Shown: one piece after another, positions 1-7,397 of the stretch
Layout: each line of letters starts with the position of its first letter
Numbering within the stretch: the first letter of the stretch is position 1
DNA from: Flavobacteriales bacterium UBA1995
GTDB lineage: Bacteria; Bacteroidota; Bacteroidia; Flavobacteriales_D; Sanyastnellaceae
Length of the DNA stretch: 13,208 nt
Assembly (NCBI GenBank): GCA_002336475.1
Contig: DDCX01000071.1
Coordinates: forward strand, 19,858 to 33,065
Direction: 5' to 3'
Notes under the pieces: model-generated
Seen by the model: the letters and a program-made list of their open reading frames with translations, nothing else
Database searches by the model: none
What the model was told of the DNA's origin: nothing
Translations under genes and position numbers: made by a program

Positions 1-46
1 CAGGTTTAACCCCATTGGCGTCTTTTGGGGTGCTACATTGGGCGCC

Positions 47-1807
47 ATGCAATTGGCTATGTTGGATTTCCTCGTGATCGGCGGGGTGCTGTTGACCATT
101 CTCTTCATTGGTTTGGCTGCGGGCCGAAAAGGCAACAACAGTGCAGACGACTTTTTCTTGGGTGGGAGAAACATGCCTTGGTGGCTTCTTGGCACTTCCA
201 TGGTCGCCACCACGTTTAGTGCCGACACGCCCAATTTGGTGACCGACCTCGTTCGACAGCAAGGCGTATCGGGCAACTGGGCCTGGTGGGCATTCTTGCT
301 TACGGGGATGGTCACTGTCTTCGTTTATGCGCGTCTTTGGCGACGGTCTGGTGTGCTCACGGACATTGCTTTTTATGAGCTGCGGTATGGGGGCAGAGCC
401 GGGGCATTCCTGCGCGGTTTTAGAGCCGTTTACCTCGGCCTCGTATTCAATGTCTTGGTGATGGCTACTGTGAGCTTGGCCGCCATTAAACTCGGAAGCA
501 TTCTACTGGGATGGCCAGGTTGGCTCACCTTACTTGTGACCTGTTCGGTGACCCTGCTGTTTAGCGTTTACGGCGGTCTTCGCGCCATACTCTGGACCGA
601 CCTCTTTCAATTCTTCTTGGCCATGGGAGGTGCCATTGCCGCCAGTGTCTACGTCTTGGGCTTGCCCGAGGTAGGAGGGATTCAAGGCTTGATGACACAC
701 CCCAATGTCATGGACAAGCTTTCAGTGTGGCCAGACTTCAGCAAACCAGAAGTGTGGGTTCCTGTGATGCTGGTCCCCTTGGCCGTCCAGTGGTGGGCGA
801 GCTATTATCCCGGTGCTGAACCTGGAGGAGGGGGGTACATCGCACAGCGCATGTTCAGCGCCAGAAGCGAGGACGACGCTGTTGGAGCCACCCTGCTTTT
901 CAATGCGGCCCATTATGCATTGCGCCCTTGGCCATGGATCTTGGTGGCATTGGCTTCGCTCATCGTTTTTCCCGACCTCGAATCCATTGCCACAGCGTTC
1001 CCTGAGTTGGCAGCTGACAAAGTGGGCCACGACGTGGCTTACCCCGCCATGTTGAGCTTGCTCCCCGCCGGCCTCTTGGGATGGGTGGCTGCCTCACTGC
1101 TTGCTGCCTTTATTTCGACCATGAGCACGCAGGTGAACTTGGGTGCGAGCTATTTGGTCCACGATGGTTGGGCCCGCTTCATCCGTCCCAACGCCACTGA
1201 ATCCCAAAAAGTCATGGCAGGGCGATGGGCAAGCTTGCTTTCTCTCTTGGCAGGAGCGCTCTTAAGCCTCACCCTCACTTCAGCGTCTCAGGCCTTCAAC
1301 CTTTTGCTCTTGCTCGGTGCTGGTACAGGTGGGCTGTTCATTGTTCGCTGGTTTTGGTGGCGGGTTTCGGCCAGCACAGAAATCGTAGCCATGGTCATGT
1401 CACTGTTGGTAGCGGCTTACTTTACTTGGGTCCATGATGCTTTGGGCTGGTGGCCTATGGCCGCTTGGGGCAAACTCGTCGCCGGCAGTCTCCTGACCAC
1501 TGCCGGATGGATCGTGGCCGCTGTGGTCTTCAAACCTGAGTCACCAGAAGTACTGCAAACCTTTGTAGACAAGGTTCAACCAGGTGGTCCAGGCTGGAAG
1601 CAGTTCCCACCCACTCAAGGAACAGACGCCGCTACTTGGAACGTGCCTAAATCGCTGCTTCAGGCCTTCCTGGGGTGCGTCGCGGTCTATGGCGCATTGC
1701 TCGGTGTAGGGGCCGGACTGTTTGCCCAAGCTCCCACAGCACTGATGATGGCGGCCTTTTGCGCAGCAGCTGTGTGGGGAATCCTCAAATTGCAGTCCAA
1801 GCCATGA
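47..1807 (+). CDS. Sodium:solute symporter (SSS/SLC5 family), probable sugar transporter
   Basis: This inner-membrane protein probably imports a small solute, likely a sugar, driven by sodium. From the ATG at 47 it has 586 residues, normal for the family, with about 13-14 hydrophobic segments. Residues 36-61 (FFLGGRNMPWW followed by GTSMVATTFSAD) match the family hallmark around helix 1, and SADTPNLVTDLVR with GNWAWW continues it. The segment STMSTQVNLGAS near residues 356-366 corresponds to the helix that carries the Na2 sodium site. The start is uncertain: ATG 47 and ATG 59 both fit, TTG 38 is possible, and the frame stays open to the window edge with no clear ribosome binding site. Its stop overlaps the kinase start (ATGA), so translation of the two is probably coupled. 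Family assignment is firm; the substrate is inferred only from the next two genes. Confidence 0.9.
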   Translation: MQLAMLDFLVIGGVLLTILFIGLAAGRKGNNSADDFFLGGRNMPWWLLGTSMVATTFSADTPNLVTDLVRQQGVSGNWAWWAFLLTGMVTVFVYARLWRRSGVLTDIAFYELRYGGRAGAFLRGFRAVYLGLVFNVLVMATVSLAAIKLGSILLGWPGWLTLLVTCSVTLLFSVYGGLRAILWTDLFQFFLAMGGAIAASVYVLGLPEVGGIQGLMTHPNVMDKLSVWPDFSKPEVWVPVMLVPLAVQWWASYYPGAEPGGGGYIAQRMFSARSEDDAVGATLLFNAAHYALRPWPWILVALASLIVFPDLESIATAFPELAADKVGHDVAYPAMLSLLPAGLLGWVAASLLAAFISTMSTQVNLGASYLVHDGWARFIRPNATESQKVMAGRWASLLSLLAGALLSLTLTSASQAFNLLLLLGAGTGGLFIVRWFWWRVSASTEIVAMVMSLLVAAYFTWVHDALGWWPMAAWGKLVAGSLLTTAGWIVAAVVFKPESPEVLQTFVDKVQPGGPGWKQFPPTQGTDAATWNVPKSLLQAFLGCVAVYGALLGVGAGLFAQAPTALMMAAFCAAAVWGILKLQSKP

Positions 1808-2820
1808 CTGCTGCATTTACAAGTTCCGCGCCTGGCCGGCTTTGCCTCTTTGGCGAGCATCAAGATTACTTGGGACTTCCTGTCATCGCCATGGCCATGA
1901 ACCGCAGGTGTACCCTTCATTTCTCGCCGCTCGCGGAGTCCCATGTTGAAGTGATCAGCTCATCACTGGGACCCTTGGCCGAATACGACCTGGAACATCC
2001 TGCCGACATTTCAGCCGACCTGCCCTTGGGCATGGCCTTGCGGTCAATGCTCGAGGAGATTGGAAAAGGCCCTGAAAATGGCTGGCGCGTGAGGATTGAA
2101 AGCGAGGTGCCCATTCGCGCAGGTTGCAGTTCTTCTACAGCATTACTGACCGCATGGATAGCAGGCTGGCTGAAGATTTTGAACGGCAGTTTTAATGTTC
2201 ATGACGTGGTCACGAGGTGCCACAAATACGAGGTCACCGATTACAATGGTGCGGGGGGAGACATGGATCAGTTCGCATGCGCCCATGGTGGAATCCACAG
2301 GTTTGGACGGGGTGACCCACAACCGTTGCAGCTCCCAAAGGGGACTTTTGTGCTGGGAGATTCCGGACAACCCAAAGACACCCAAGGACATTTGCGGCGT
2401 TGCAAGGATGCGCGGATTCCCCTCATGCCCCTCATTGATTCCCCCGCTGCCACATTAAATCCAGACGAAAGGGTTCTTTTGGAAGGCACCCGAATCAACC
2501 GCGATCTAGAATCGCATTGGGGATTGAAAATGACCAGCGAGCAGGCAGCAGGAAAGGAAATGGGAGAGGACTTGACCCAGCATCACAATGTCCTTAGGGA
2601 TGTCCTGAGGCTTTCAACCCCCCGCATCGAGGCCATGTTGACAGGCGCGCGCTACGCGGGGGCTTGGGGAGGAAAAATCAATGGCTCTGGTGGTGGCGGA
2701 TGCGCCTTCGTTCTCACACCAGAAACCGCTGTACAACAGGTCCAAAACGCCATGATGTTGGCAGGAGCTTCGGGAGCCTGGGCAGTGGAAATGGACCGAG
2801 GGGTAACATGTCAAGAATGA
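1804..2820 (+). CDS. GHMP-family sugar kinase, galactokinase-like
   Basis: Predicted cytoplasmic ATP-dependent kinase that phosphorylates a sugar, probably at C1. It has 338 residues, slightly shorter than classical galactokinase. Residues 9-24 (APGRLCLFGEHQDYLG) match the galactokinase N-terminal signature, keeping R12, E18, H19 and D21. AGCSSSTA at 106-113 is the GHMP ATP-binding loop. GGDMDQF at 151-157 holds the catalytic aspartate (D155) in a galactokinase-style MDQ context. KINGSGGGGC at 291-300 is the C-terminal GHMP glycine motif. Start ATG 1804 sits in an ATGA overlap with the symporter stop; an in-frame extension back to 1675 would only read symporter sequence out of frame. The kinase end overlaps the next gene by 13 bases. 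The substrate is unknown: galactose is possible, but the signature departs from GEHTDYNGG, and a uronic acid or other sugar fits equally well. Confidence 0.88.
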   Translation: MTAAFTSSAPGRLCLFGEHQDYLGLPVIAMAMNRRCTLHFSPLAESHVEVISSSLGPLAEYDLEHPADISADLPLGMALRSMLEEIGKGPENGWRVRIESEVPIRAGCSSSTALLTAWIAGWLKILNGSFNVHDVVTRCHKYEVTDYNGAGGDMDQFACAHGGIHRFGRGDPQPLQLPKGTFVLGDSGQPKDTQGHLRRCKDARIPLMPLIDSPAATLNPDERVLLEGTRINRDLESHWGLKMTSEQAAGKEMGEDLTQHHNVLRDVLRLSTPRIEAMLTGARYAGAWGGKINGSGGGGCAFVLTPETAVQQVQNAMMLAGASGAWAVEMDRGVTCQE

Positions 2821-3659
2821 ACCCGACCATCATCATGGCCGCGGGGAAGGGGAGCCGAATGAAGGCAGCCTCTGATGTTCCCGGTCACATTCTAGAAGAG
2901 GCGCAGTCCAGGCCCAAAGGGATGATCCGCATTGGCCAAGAATCAAAGCCACTGATCGAGCATCTGTTGCTGCAACTGAAGGAAGAGGGCTGTACTGAAG
3001 TGTGCTTGGTCGTTGCAGAAGACGACACCATCACAAAGGCACACTTTGAGCAAGTGCCCATGACGGGGATGACCCTGTCGTATGTCCAGCAATCCATTCC
3101 CGAGGGGCGCATAAAACCATGGGGTACAGCCCACGCTGTCCAATTGGCCTTAGAGGCCAAACCACAGTGGTGCGAGGACTGCATTGCCATTGCAAATGGG
3201 GACAACCTGCCGCCCAAAGGCATGTTCCGCGCCCTGTTCAAACATGACGCCGCATTGCCTGCATTTGACCCGCAATACCTGGGGTTGCCCCCAGAACGTG
3301 TGCTGGCCTTTGCCATTCTCGAAGCCGATGAAACGGGGAAGCTGACTGGAATCATAGAGAAGCCAACAATACAGCAAGTGGAGCAAGCCCACTGGAGCGA
3401 CGGCCAACCTCGGGTGAGCATGAACTACTTCAGGCTCCCCTACACGCCGCTGTTGAAGGCCGCAAGAAACGTACCTGAACATCCCGTTCGAAAAGAACGA
3501 GAGCTCCCCGAAGCGGTTTCCCTGTACCTGAAGCGGGGAGGACATATTAAAGCCCTGTCCATGGCGGGAGGATTCTTAGACTTGACGCACCCGTCCGACA
3601 TTCAAAAAGCAGGAAGGGTGCTTGACGAAGGCGGCACACATCTGCGTATCCGAACCTGA
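2808..3659 (+). CDS. Sugar-phosphate nucleotidyltransferase-like protein
   Basis: Predicted cytoplasmic nucleotidyltransferase (NTP_transferase fold) that would join a sugar 1-phosphate to a nucleotide. It has 283 residues. IIMAAGKGSRM at 8-18 is the nucleotide-binding G-x-G-x-R loop. The lysine following it (PKG, K37) is separated from R17 by an unusually long linker. GTAHAV begins at residue 106, and ANGDNL at 129-134 carries the likely metal-binding D132. IIEKPT near residue 184 also fits the fold. ATG 2808 is preferred because GAGGGG lies a suitable distance upstream; ATG 2817, in an ATGA overlap with the kinase stop, is the alternative. From memory, related proteins with the same RPKGMI and HPVR..ELP segments occur in flavobacteria without an assigned function. 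Paired with the kinase it would make an NDP-sugar; base and sugar specificity cannot be read. Confidence 0.85.
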   Translation: MSRMNPTIIMAAGKGSRMKAASDVPGHILEEAQSRPKGMIRIGQESKPLIEHLLLQLKEEGCTEVCLVVAEDDTITKAHFEQVPMTGMTLSYVQQSIPEGRIKPWGTAHAVQLALEAKPQWCEDCIAIANGDNLPPKGMFRALFKHDAALPAFDPQYLGLPPERVLAFAILEADETGKLTGIIEKPTIQQVEQAHWSDGQPRVSMNYFRLPYTPLLKAARNVPEHPVRKERELPEAVSLYLKRGGHIKALSMAGGFLDLTHPSDIQKAGRVLDEGGTHLRIRT

Positions 3660-3683
3660 GTAATGCTGCGTTGTTATGTGTTC

Positions 3684-4367
3684 ATGAAGTTGAAAACCAG
3701 CCTACACGCTTGCGCATTCTTCCTGCTCTCACTTGTCCATTTTGCAGGCGCTCAACCCGTAAATGCACAATGTGATTCGCTGGACTTCAGCATATTGTGC
3801 ACAGAAGGGGACCTGGTCAATGACGCCGTTTTCTCCTGCGGCTTCGACTGCATATTTGCCGGTGACCTGCAGGGATGCTTTGCCAATTGCATTTCTGCTG
3901 GTATCCCCACCATGAGCACAGGGTGTGTAGGTTGCTTTGCAGAACAAAGCGTCTGTGCACAGAACAACTGCCTTCTGGTCTGCGGTTTTGGCAGCGCAGC
4001 TGACTGTGAGGCCTGTGTCTTGGCCAATTGTCAATCAGAGTTTGAAAACTGTGCAGGCATTGTCGATGCAGACGGAGATGGGGAAACCACCGTATGCGAC
4101 TGCGACGACAACAATGCAGCTGTGTATCCGGGTGCCCCGGCAAATTCAAGTGGCGTTGACAACAACTGTGACGGTGTACTCAGTGCAGAAGAAGCGGCGT
4201 GTCCGTTGGATTTGACAGGAGACCTGCTGATCAGTGTGTCGGACGTATTGCTGGTGCTCTCTGACTTCGGCTGTCTGGAGGGCTGTTTAGCAGATGTCAA
4301 TGGCGATGGTGCCGTAACAGTATCTGACGTGCTGTTGCTGCTCAGTTCATTTGGAACAGACTGCTAA
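3684..4367 (+). CDS. Secreted cysteine-rich protein with MopE-like and dockerin-like calcium-binding modules
   Basis: Unknown function. From ATG 3684 it has 227 residues with a clear signal peptide (MKLKTSLHACAFFLLSLVHF, cleavage near AGA-Q or VNA-Q), so it is exported. An in-frame ATG at 3663 would add seven residues before the signal peptide. The mature part has 22 cysteines, 15 of them in the first 110 or so residues, often spaced C-x2-4-C, suggesting a disulfide-knotted domain. Residues 128-171 (DADGDG, CDCDDNN, VYPGAP, VDNNCDG) match the MopE-type putative metal-binding motif. The C-terminus holds two dockerin-like repeats, DLTGDLLISVSD and DVNGDGAVTVSD, each followed by a leucine-rich helix and FG; both have acidic residues at EF-hand loop positions. 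No type IX sorting domain follows. It begins 24 bases after the nucleotidyltransferase stop and may share its transcript. Confidence 0.85.
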   Translation: MKLKTSLHACAFFLLSLVHFAGAQPVNAQCDSLDFSILCTEGDLVNDAVFSCGFDCIFAGDLQGCFANCISAGIPTMSTGCVGCFAEQSVCAQNNCLLVCGFGSAADCEACVLANCQSEFENCAGIVDADGDGETTVCDCDDNNAAVYPGAPANSSGVDNNCDGVLSAEEAACPLDLTGDLLISVSDVLLVLSDFGCLEGCLADVNGDGAVTVSDVLLLLSSFGTDC

Positions 4368-4379
4368 GCAGAACGAGAA

Positions 4380-5549
4380 TCAACCAAAGAGGCCCCGTCC
4401 TTCCTTGGACCTTGAGCGCAGCAAAGGGCTGCAACGGTAACGGTCCTCTCCGTATTGATCCCGCAGATTATCCAGTGTAACAACGCAGCGGTCGAGCCCC
4501 ACTTCTTCACCCCATTTCAGCAACCCTTTGGGATAATTGACGCCGCCGCGCATAGCACGGTCTACATCTTCAGCAGAAGCCACGCCCCAGAACACCGCAT
4601 CTGCGGCTTCGTTGATCAACATGACCAGAATGCGCCACAAAATGTCTTGTCCCAAGGCTTTGTCCATGCGCGCAACGGGCTGGGCTGCACCTTCACCGTG
4701 ATCGTACCAACCTTTTCCGGTTTTGCGGCCGTACCAACCCGCATCAACATTGCGTTTTTGGGCGAAGGACGGTTTGTACCTCGGGTCGTAGTAAAAGGCG
4801 GTCCAAACGCTTTCTGTCACAGCGTAATTGATGTCATTGCCAATTAAGTCCATGAGCGCAAAAGGCCCCATTTTGAATCCCCCCAAAGCGGTCATGGCCC
4901 AGTCTATCGTGGGCACATCGGCCATACCCTCCTCCAAAATGCGGATGGCTTCCCCGTAAAATGGGCGGGCTACACGGTTCACAATGAAACCCGGCGTGTC
5001 CTTTGCCACTGCAGGCTGCTTGCCCCATTGCTGCATCAACGCGAGCATTTCATCCGACAGGCCTTTGCGGCTTTGTAAAGCGGGAACCACTTCAACCAAA
5101 GGCATGAGGGGCGCAGGGTTAAAGAAGTGCAGCCCCACAAAACGATCAGGGCGCTGCAAACTGGCGGCCAGAGCAGTGACCGACAGAGAAGATGTATTGG
5201 AAGCCAGAATGCAGTGCTCAGAAACCACGGTTTCTAGCTCCGAAAACAACGCCGATTTGATGTCTGTGCGCTCTACAATGGCTTCAATCACCAATCCGCA
5301 ATCCGACATGTCAGACAGGTGTTGCGTCCCATGAATGCGTTGGAGCAAAGCATCCGCATCCAATCTAGAGATGCGCCCTTTGGATACAGAGCGGTCCTGG
5401 ATTTTGGATAGAAAGGCATGTGCCTCCTCCAAAACAACAGGGTTTCGATCCAACAACAGAACGTTGTGGCCTGCTGCTGATGCCACTTGCGCTATGCCGC
5501 GTCCCATTGTCCCGGCGCCAACAACGCCCACCGTCATCAAGTCTTTCAT
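4380..5549 (-). CDS. 3-hydroxyacyl-CoA dehydrogenase with two C-terminal dehydrogenase domains
   Basis: NAD-dependent oxidation of 3-hydroxyacyl-CoA to 3-ketoacyl-CoA, in beta-oxidation or a related acyl-CoA route, in the cytoplasm. It has 389 residues. GAGTMG at 11-16 is the Rossmann dinucleotide loop and D35 at the end of strand 2 favours NAD over NADP. SNTSSLS begins at 118; the catalytic His-Glu pair is H141 (HFFNP) and E153 (PLVEVV), and N191 in FIVNRV is the expected asparagine. A second C-terminal domain at about 300-389 ends with NYPKGLL and RYRCSPLL, as in the longer PaaH-like enzymes. ATG 5549 is chosen because it begins just before the Rossmann strand; a GTG at 5609 would add 20 unlikely residues. 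It converges on the cysteine-rich gene with a 12-base gap. No enoyl-CoA hydratase or thiolase is adjacent. Confidence 0.93.
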   Translation of the reverse strand: MKDLMTVGVVGAGTMGRGIAQVASAAGHNVLLLDRNPVVLEEAHAFLSKIQDRSVSKGRISRLDADALLQRIHGTQHLSDMSDCGLVIEAIVERTDIKSALFSELETVVSEHCILASNTSSLSVTALAASLQRPDRFVGLHFFNPAPLMPLVEVVPALQSRKGLSDEMLALMQQWGKQPAVAKDTPGFIVNRVARPFYGEAIRILEEGMADVPTIDWAMTALGGFKMGPFALMDLIGNDINYAVTESVWTAFYYDPRYKPSFAQKRNVDAGWYGRKTGKGWYDHGEGAAQPVARMDKALGQDILWRILVMLINEAADAVFWGVASAEDVDRAMRGGVNYPKGLLKWGEEVGLDRCVVTLDNLRDQYGEDRYRCSPLLRSRSKEGRGLFG

Positions 5550-5646
5550 GTCACTGACAAAGGAAACACGAACAGTGACGAATGAAGAGAAGATCGGACT
5601 GCGTTTCACACAAGGCAGCCTTTGATTGCAACAGATTCACATCGTT

Positions 5647-6048
5647 ATGACCAAATGTTTGGCCTGTAAAGCCCGTATTGAAAAACACAAAGCCGCCCTC
5701 TACCCGGGAGACTTCTGTTCAGAATATTGCTTCTCAACTTTTCCTGGACAGCATCGAAAAATGCGTTCAAAAATGCCCGCCGTTTACCGTGCCAGGCCAC
5801 AGCCCAAGGCCATCGGCAGAATTCTTGAGCGGAACCACAGCATTCTGCGCGCATTTAAGGATTGGCACGCCTCTGCCCCGACGATGTCAGACATTGGAGG
5901 GATGCAGTGGCTGCGCAACAATGGCTTCGCATTTGAATACCATACCCATGTCAAGCACGCCAGCGATGGCGGGACAGAGGTCTGGGTTTATGACACCGGA
6001 TACAAGTTGGACAGCGATGGAGCAGTTAAGCCTGTTTGGGAGCCTTAA
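5647..6048 (+). CDS. Small zinc-ribbon-like protein of unknown function
   Basis: A 133-residue protein, not assigned to a named family. The N-terminus has a probable zinc-binding set: CLAC at residues 4-7 and FCSEYC about 20 residues later (C-x2-C and C-x3-C). A basic stretch and a helix (ILERNHSILRAF) follow, then a C-terminal part with NGFAFEYHTH, VWVYDTGY and KPVWEP. From memory this order resembles small flavobacterial hypothetical proteins with a CxxC/FCxxxC head, a helix and a GF.F.Y.T...YxxGY tail; that is unchecked. ATG 5647 is used; an in-frame TTG at 5626 is the alternative. It is transcribed away from the dehydrogenase across a 97-base gap and overlaps the helicase end by 4 bases. 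A nucleic-acid-binding role is possible but not shown. Confidence 0.75.
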   Translation: MTKCLACKARIEKHKAALYPGDFCSEYCFSTFPGQHRKMRSKMPAVYRARPQPKAIGRILERNHSILRAFKDWHASAPTMSDIGGMQWLRNNGFAFEYHTHVKHASDGGTEVWVYDTGYKLDSDGAVKPVWEP

Positions 6049-7334
6049 CGCCTCTTGCCCGATCGCCGAGAACCGCTTTTGCCTTTGGAAAAAAGCTTGC
6101 GCTTCTTCTCATGAAACGCGCCTTTGAAAGTGGGGTCAGCCTTGCGCTTTTCTCTGTCGATTGAACGTGCCATGGCCTGGGCTTCCCACTTAGGCGTTGC
6201 AACCTCTGCGACACCTTCTGGCATGGGCCTGAAGTCGAGTGGAGCCCCCAGTAGATCCTCTACGCGCAGCAGCGCCGCTTTTTCGCTGGGGTCCACCAGG
6301 GTCACAGCTTGGCCTTTTCGCTTGGCCCGTCCTGTCCGACCAATCCTGTGAATGTAATCGTGGGGGTCCCTTGGAACGGTCACATTGACGACCAGGTCCA
6401 ATTGCGGCACATCAATGCCCCGGCTGGCGACATCAGTGGCCACCAAAAAGCGCAATTCCCCGGACTTAAAGTCGTCCATGGCATTGATGCGGCTGTTCTG
6501 CCCCTTGTTGGCGTGCAACGTTCGAACAGACCATGAAACCCCATCGTGCACCGCTTGACCAATCCTTTCAGCCTGGTCTTTTTCTCGAACAAAAATCAAA
6601 GCCTGTTCGGGGGCGTCATCCCGACTTAGGATTTCGACCAGCAGGTTCAATTTCGTCCCAAAGTTGGGTGCGCGATAAGCCGACTGTGTAATGGTCTCAA
6701 CTGGTGTAGACTGGGGCGCGGCTTCAATACGCGTTGGCCAAAGCAAGAATTCGCCCGCCATTTCTTCCGTTTTCGGAGGGTAAGTGGCTGAGAAAAGAAG
6801 GTTTTGACGCTTGTTTGGGAGGATTTCCAGAAGCTTGCGCAGCTGGGGCATAAACCCCAAATCCATCATACGGTCGGCCTCATCCAGTACCAGGTGCCCG
6901 ATGTTTTTGGTCACAAAGGCATTCCTGAGGTAAAGCTCCATAAACCTTCCGGGAGTGGCCACCACCAGGTCGCAACCCGCTTCCATGCGTTCCTGCTGCG
7001 TCCGGTGACCCACACCACCGTAGACCACTTCAACACGCAAGTCTGTGTTGACGGCCAACCGCTTGGCGACATCCGCAATCTGCAAAGCGAGTTCTTTCGC
7101 AGGAGTCAAGATCACACAACGGGGACCTTTGCCTTGCGCATGTGACAACATGGCCATCACGGGCAGTAAAAAAGCAAGGGTTTTTCCTGTCCCGGTCTGC
7201 GCAATGCCAATGACATCTTGCCCCGCACGGATCCGGGGGATGGCCTTGGACTGAATTTCAGTGGGCTCCTCAATGCCCATTTCTCCGAGGGCATCGAGGT
7301 ATTGCCTCGTGACTTTTAGCTCTGCAAACGTCAT
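6045..7334 (-). CDS. DEAD-box ATP-dependent RNA helicase
   Basis: Cytoplasmic ATP-dependent RNA unwinding, typically in ribosome assembly or mRNA turnover. It has 429 residues with the full set of motifs in order: Q-motif (PTEIQ, Q28), motif I AQTGTGKT at 45-52, Ia PAKELA at 78-83, GG at 106-107, Ib TPGR at 127-130, II DEAD at 151-154, III SAT at 182-184, V ATDVASRGID at 299-308 and VI HRIGRTGR at 329-336. Motif Ia reads PAKELA rather than the usual PTRELA. The tail from about 382 is rich in lysine and arginine, as in RhlE-like helicases, and probably binds RNA. Start ATG 7334 places the Q-motif at the normal distance. A near-consensus promoter lies almost on top of the start codon. The gene is divergent from the acyltransferase, with 63 bases between the starts. 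Confidence 0.95.
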   Translation of the reverse strand: MTFAELKVTRQYLDALGEMGIEEPTEIQSKAIPRIRAGQDVIGIAQTGTGKTLAFLLPVMAMLSHAQGKGPRCVILTPAKELALQIADVAKRLAVNTDLRVEVVYGGVGHRTQQERMEAGCDLVVATPGRFMELYLRNAFVTKNIGHLVLDEADRMMDLGFMPQLRKLLEILPNKRQNLLFSATYPPKTEEMAGEFLLWPTRIEAAPQSTPVETITQSAYRAPNFGTKLNLLVEILSRDDAPEQALIFVREKDQAERIGQAVHDGVSWSVRTLHANKGQNSRINAMDDFKSGELRFLVATDVASRGIDVPQLDLVVNVTVPRDPHDYIHRIGRTGRAKRKGQAVTLVDPSEKAALLRVEDLLGAPLDFRPMPEGVAEVATPKWEAQAMARSIDREKRKADPTFKGAFHEKKRKLFSKGKSGSRRSGKRR

Positions 7335-7338
7335 GGTG

Positions 7339-7369
7339 CAAGATTAAACCATCGACGCGGGCGGTGCAG
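7339..7369 (-). promoter_or_regulatory. Candidate promoter of the helicase gene, near-leaderless
   Basis: On the reverse strand TAATCTTG (7339-7346) matches the Bacteroidota -7 element TAnnTTTG with one mismatch. CTG (7367-7369) lies 20 bases further upstream in the -33 position, where TTG is expected. Only four bases (CACC) separate the -7 element from the ATG, so the transcript would have essentially no leader. The context resembles the accD and rpsO promoters (TTGCACC here). One mismatch in each element keeps confidence low. Confidence 0.35.
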
Positions 7370-7397
7370 TTGATGTGCCTTCCTTTCCTTTGTGGTC

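Noticed and set aside
2..46. Open frame upstream of the symporter ATG as a longer N-terminus
   Set aside because: The family N-terminus begins around the chosen ATG, and the window edge hides any upstream stop; noted only as start uncertainty.
2885..3421. Reverse open frame of 178 codons opposite the nucleotidyltransferase
   Set aside because: The forward protein has clear family motifs; the reverse frame is serine- and cysteine-rich with no recognisable domain and no promoter.
4361..4371. CTGCTAAGCAG palindrome over the stop codon of the cysteine-rich gene
   Set aside because: Stem is too short, with no U-run on either strand, to call a terminator between the convergent genes.
7385..7392. 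TTCCTTTG before the acyltransferase start as a -7 promoter element
   Set aside because: It misses the conserved A of TAnnTTTG, and no TTG lies at a suitable distance (the nearest is 12 bases upstream).
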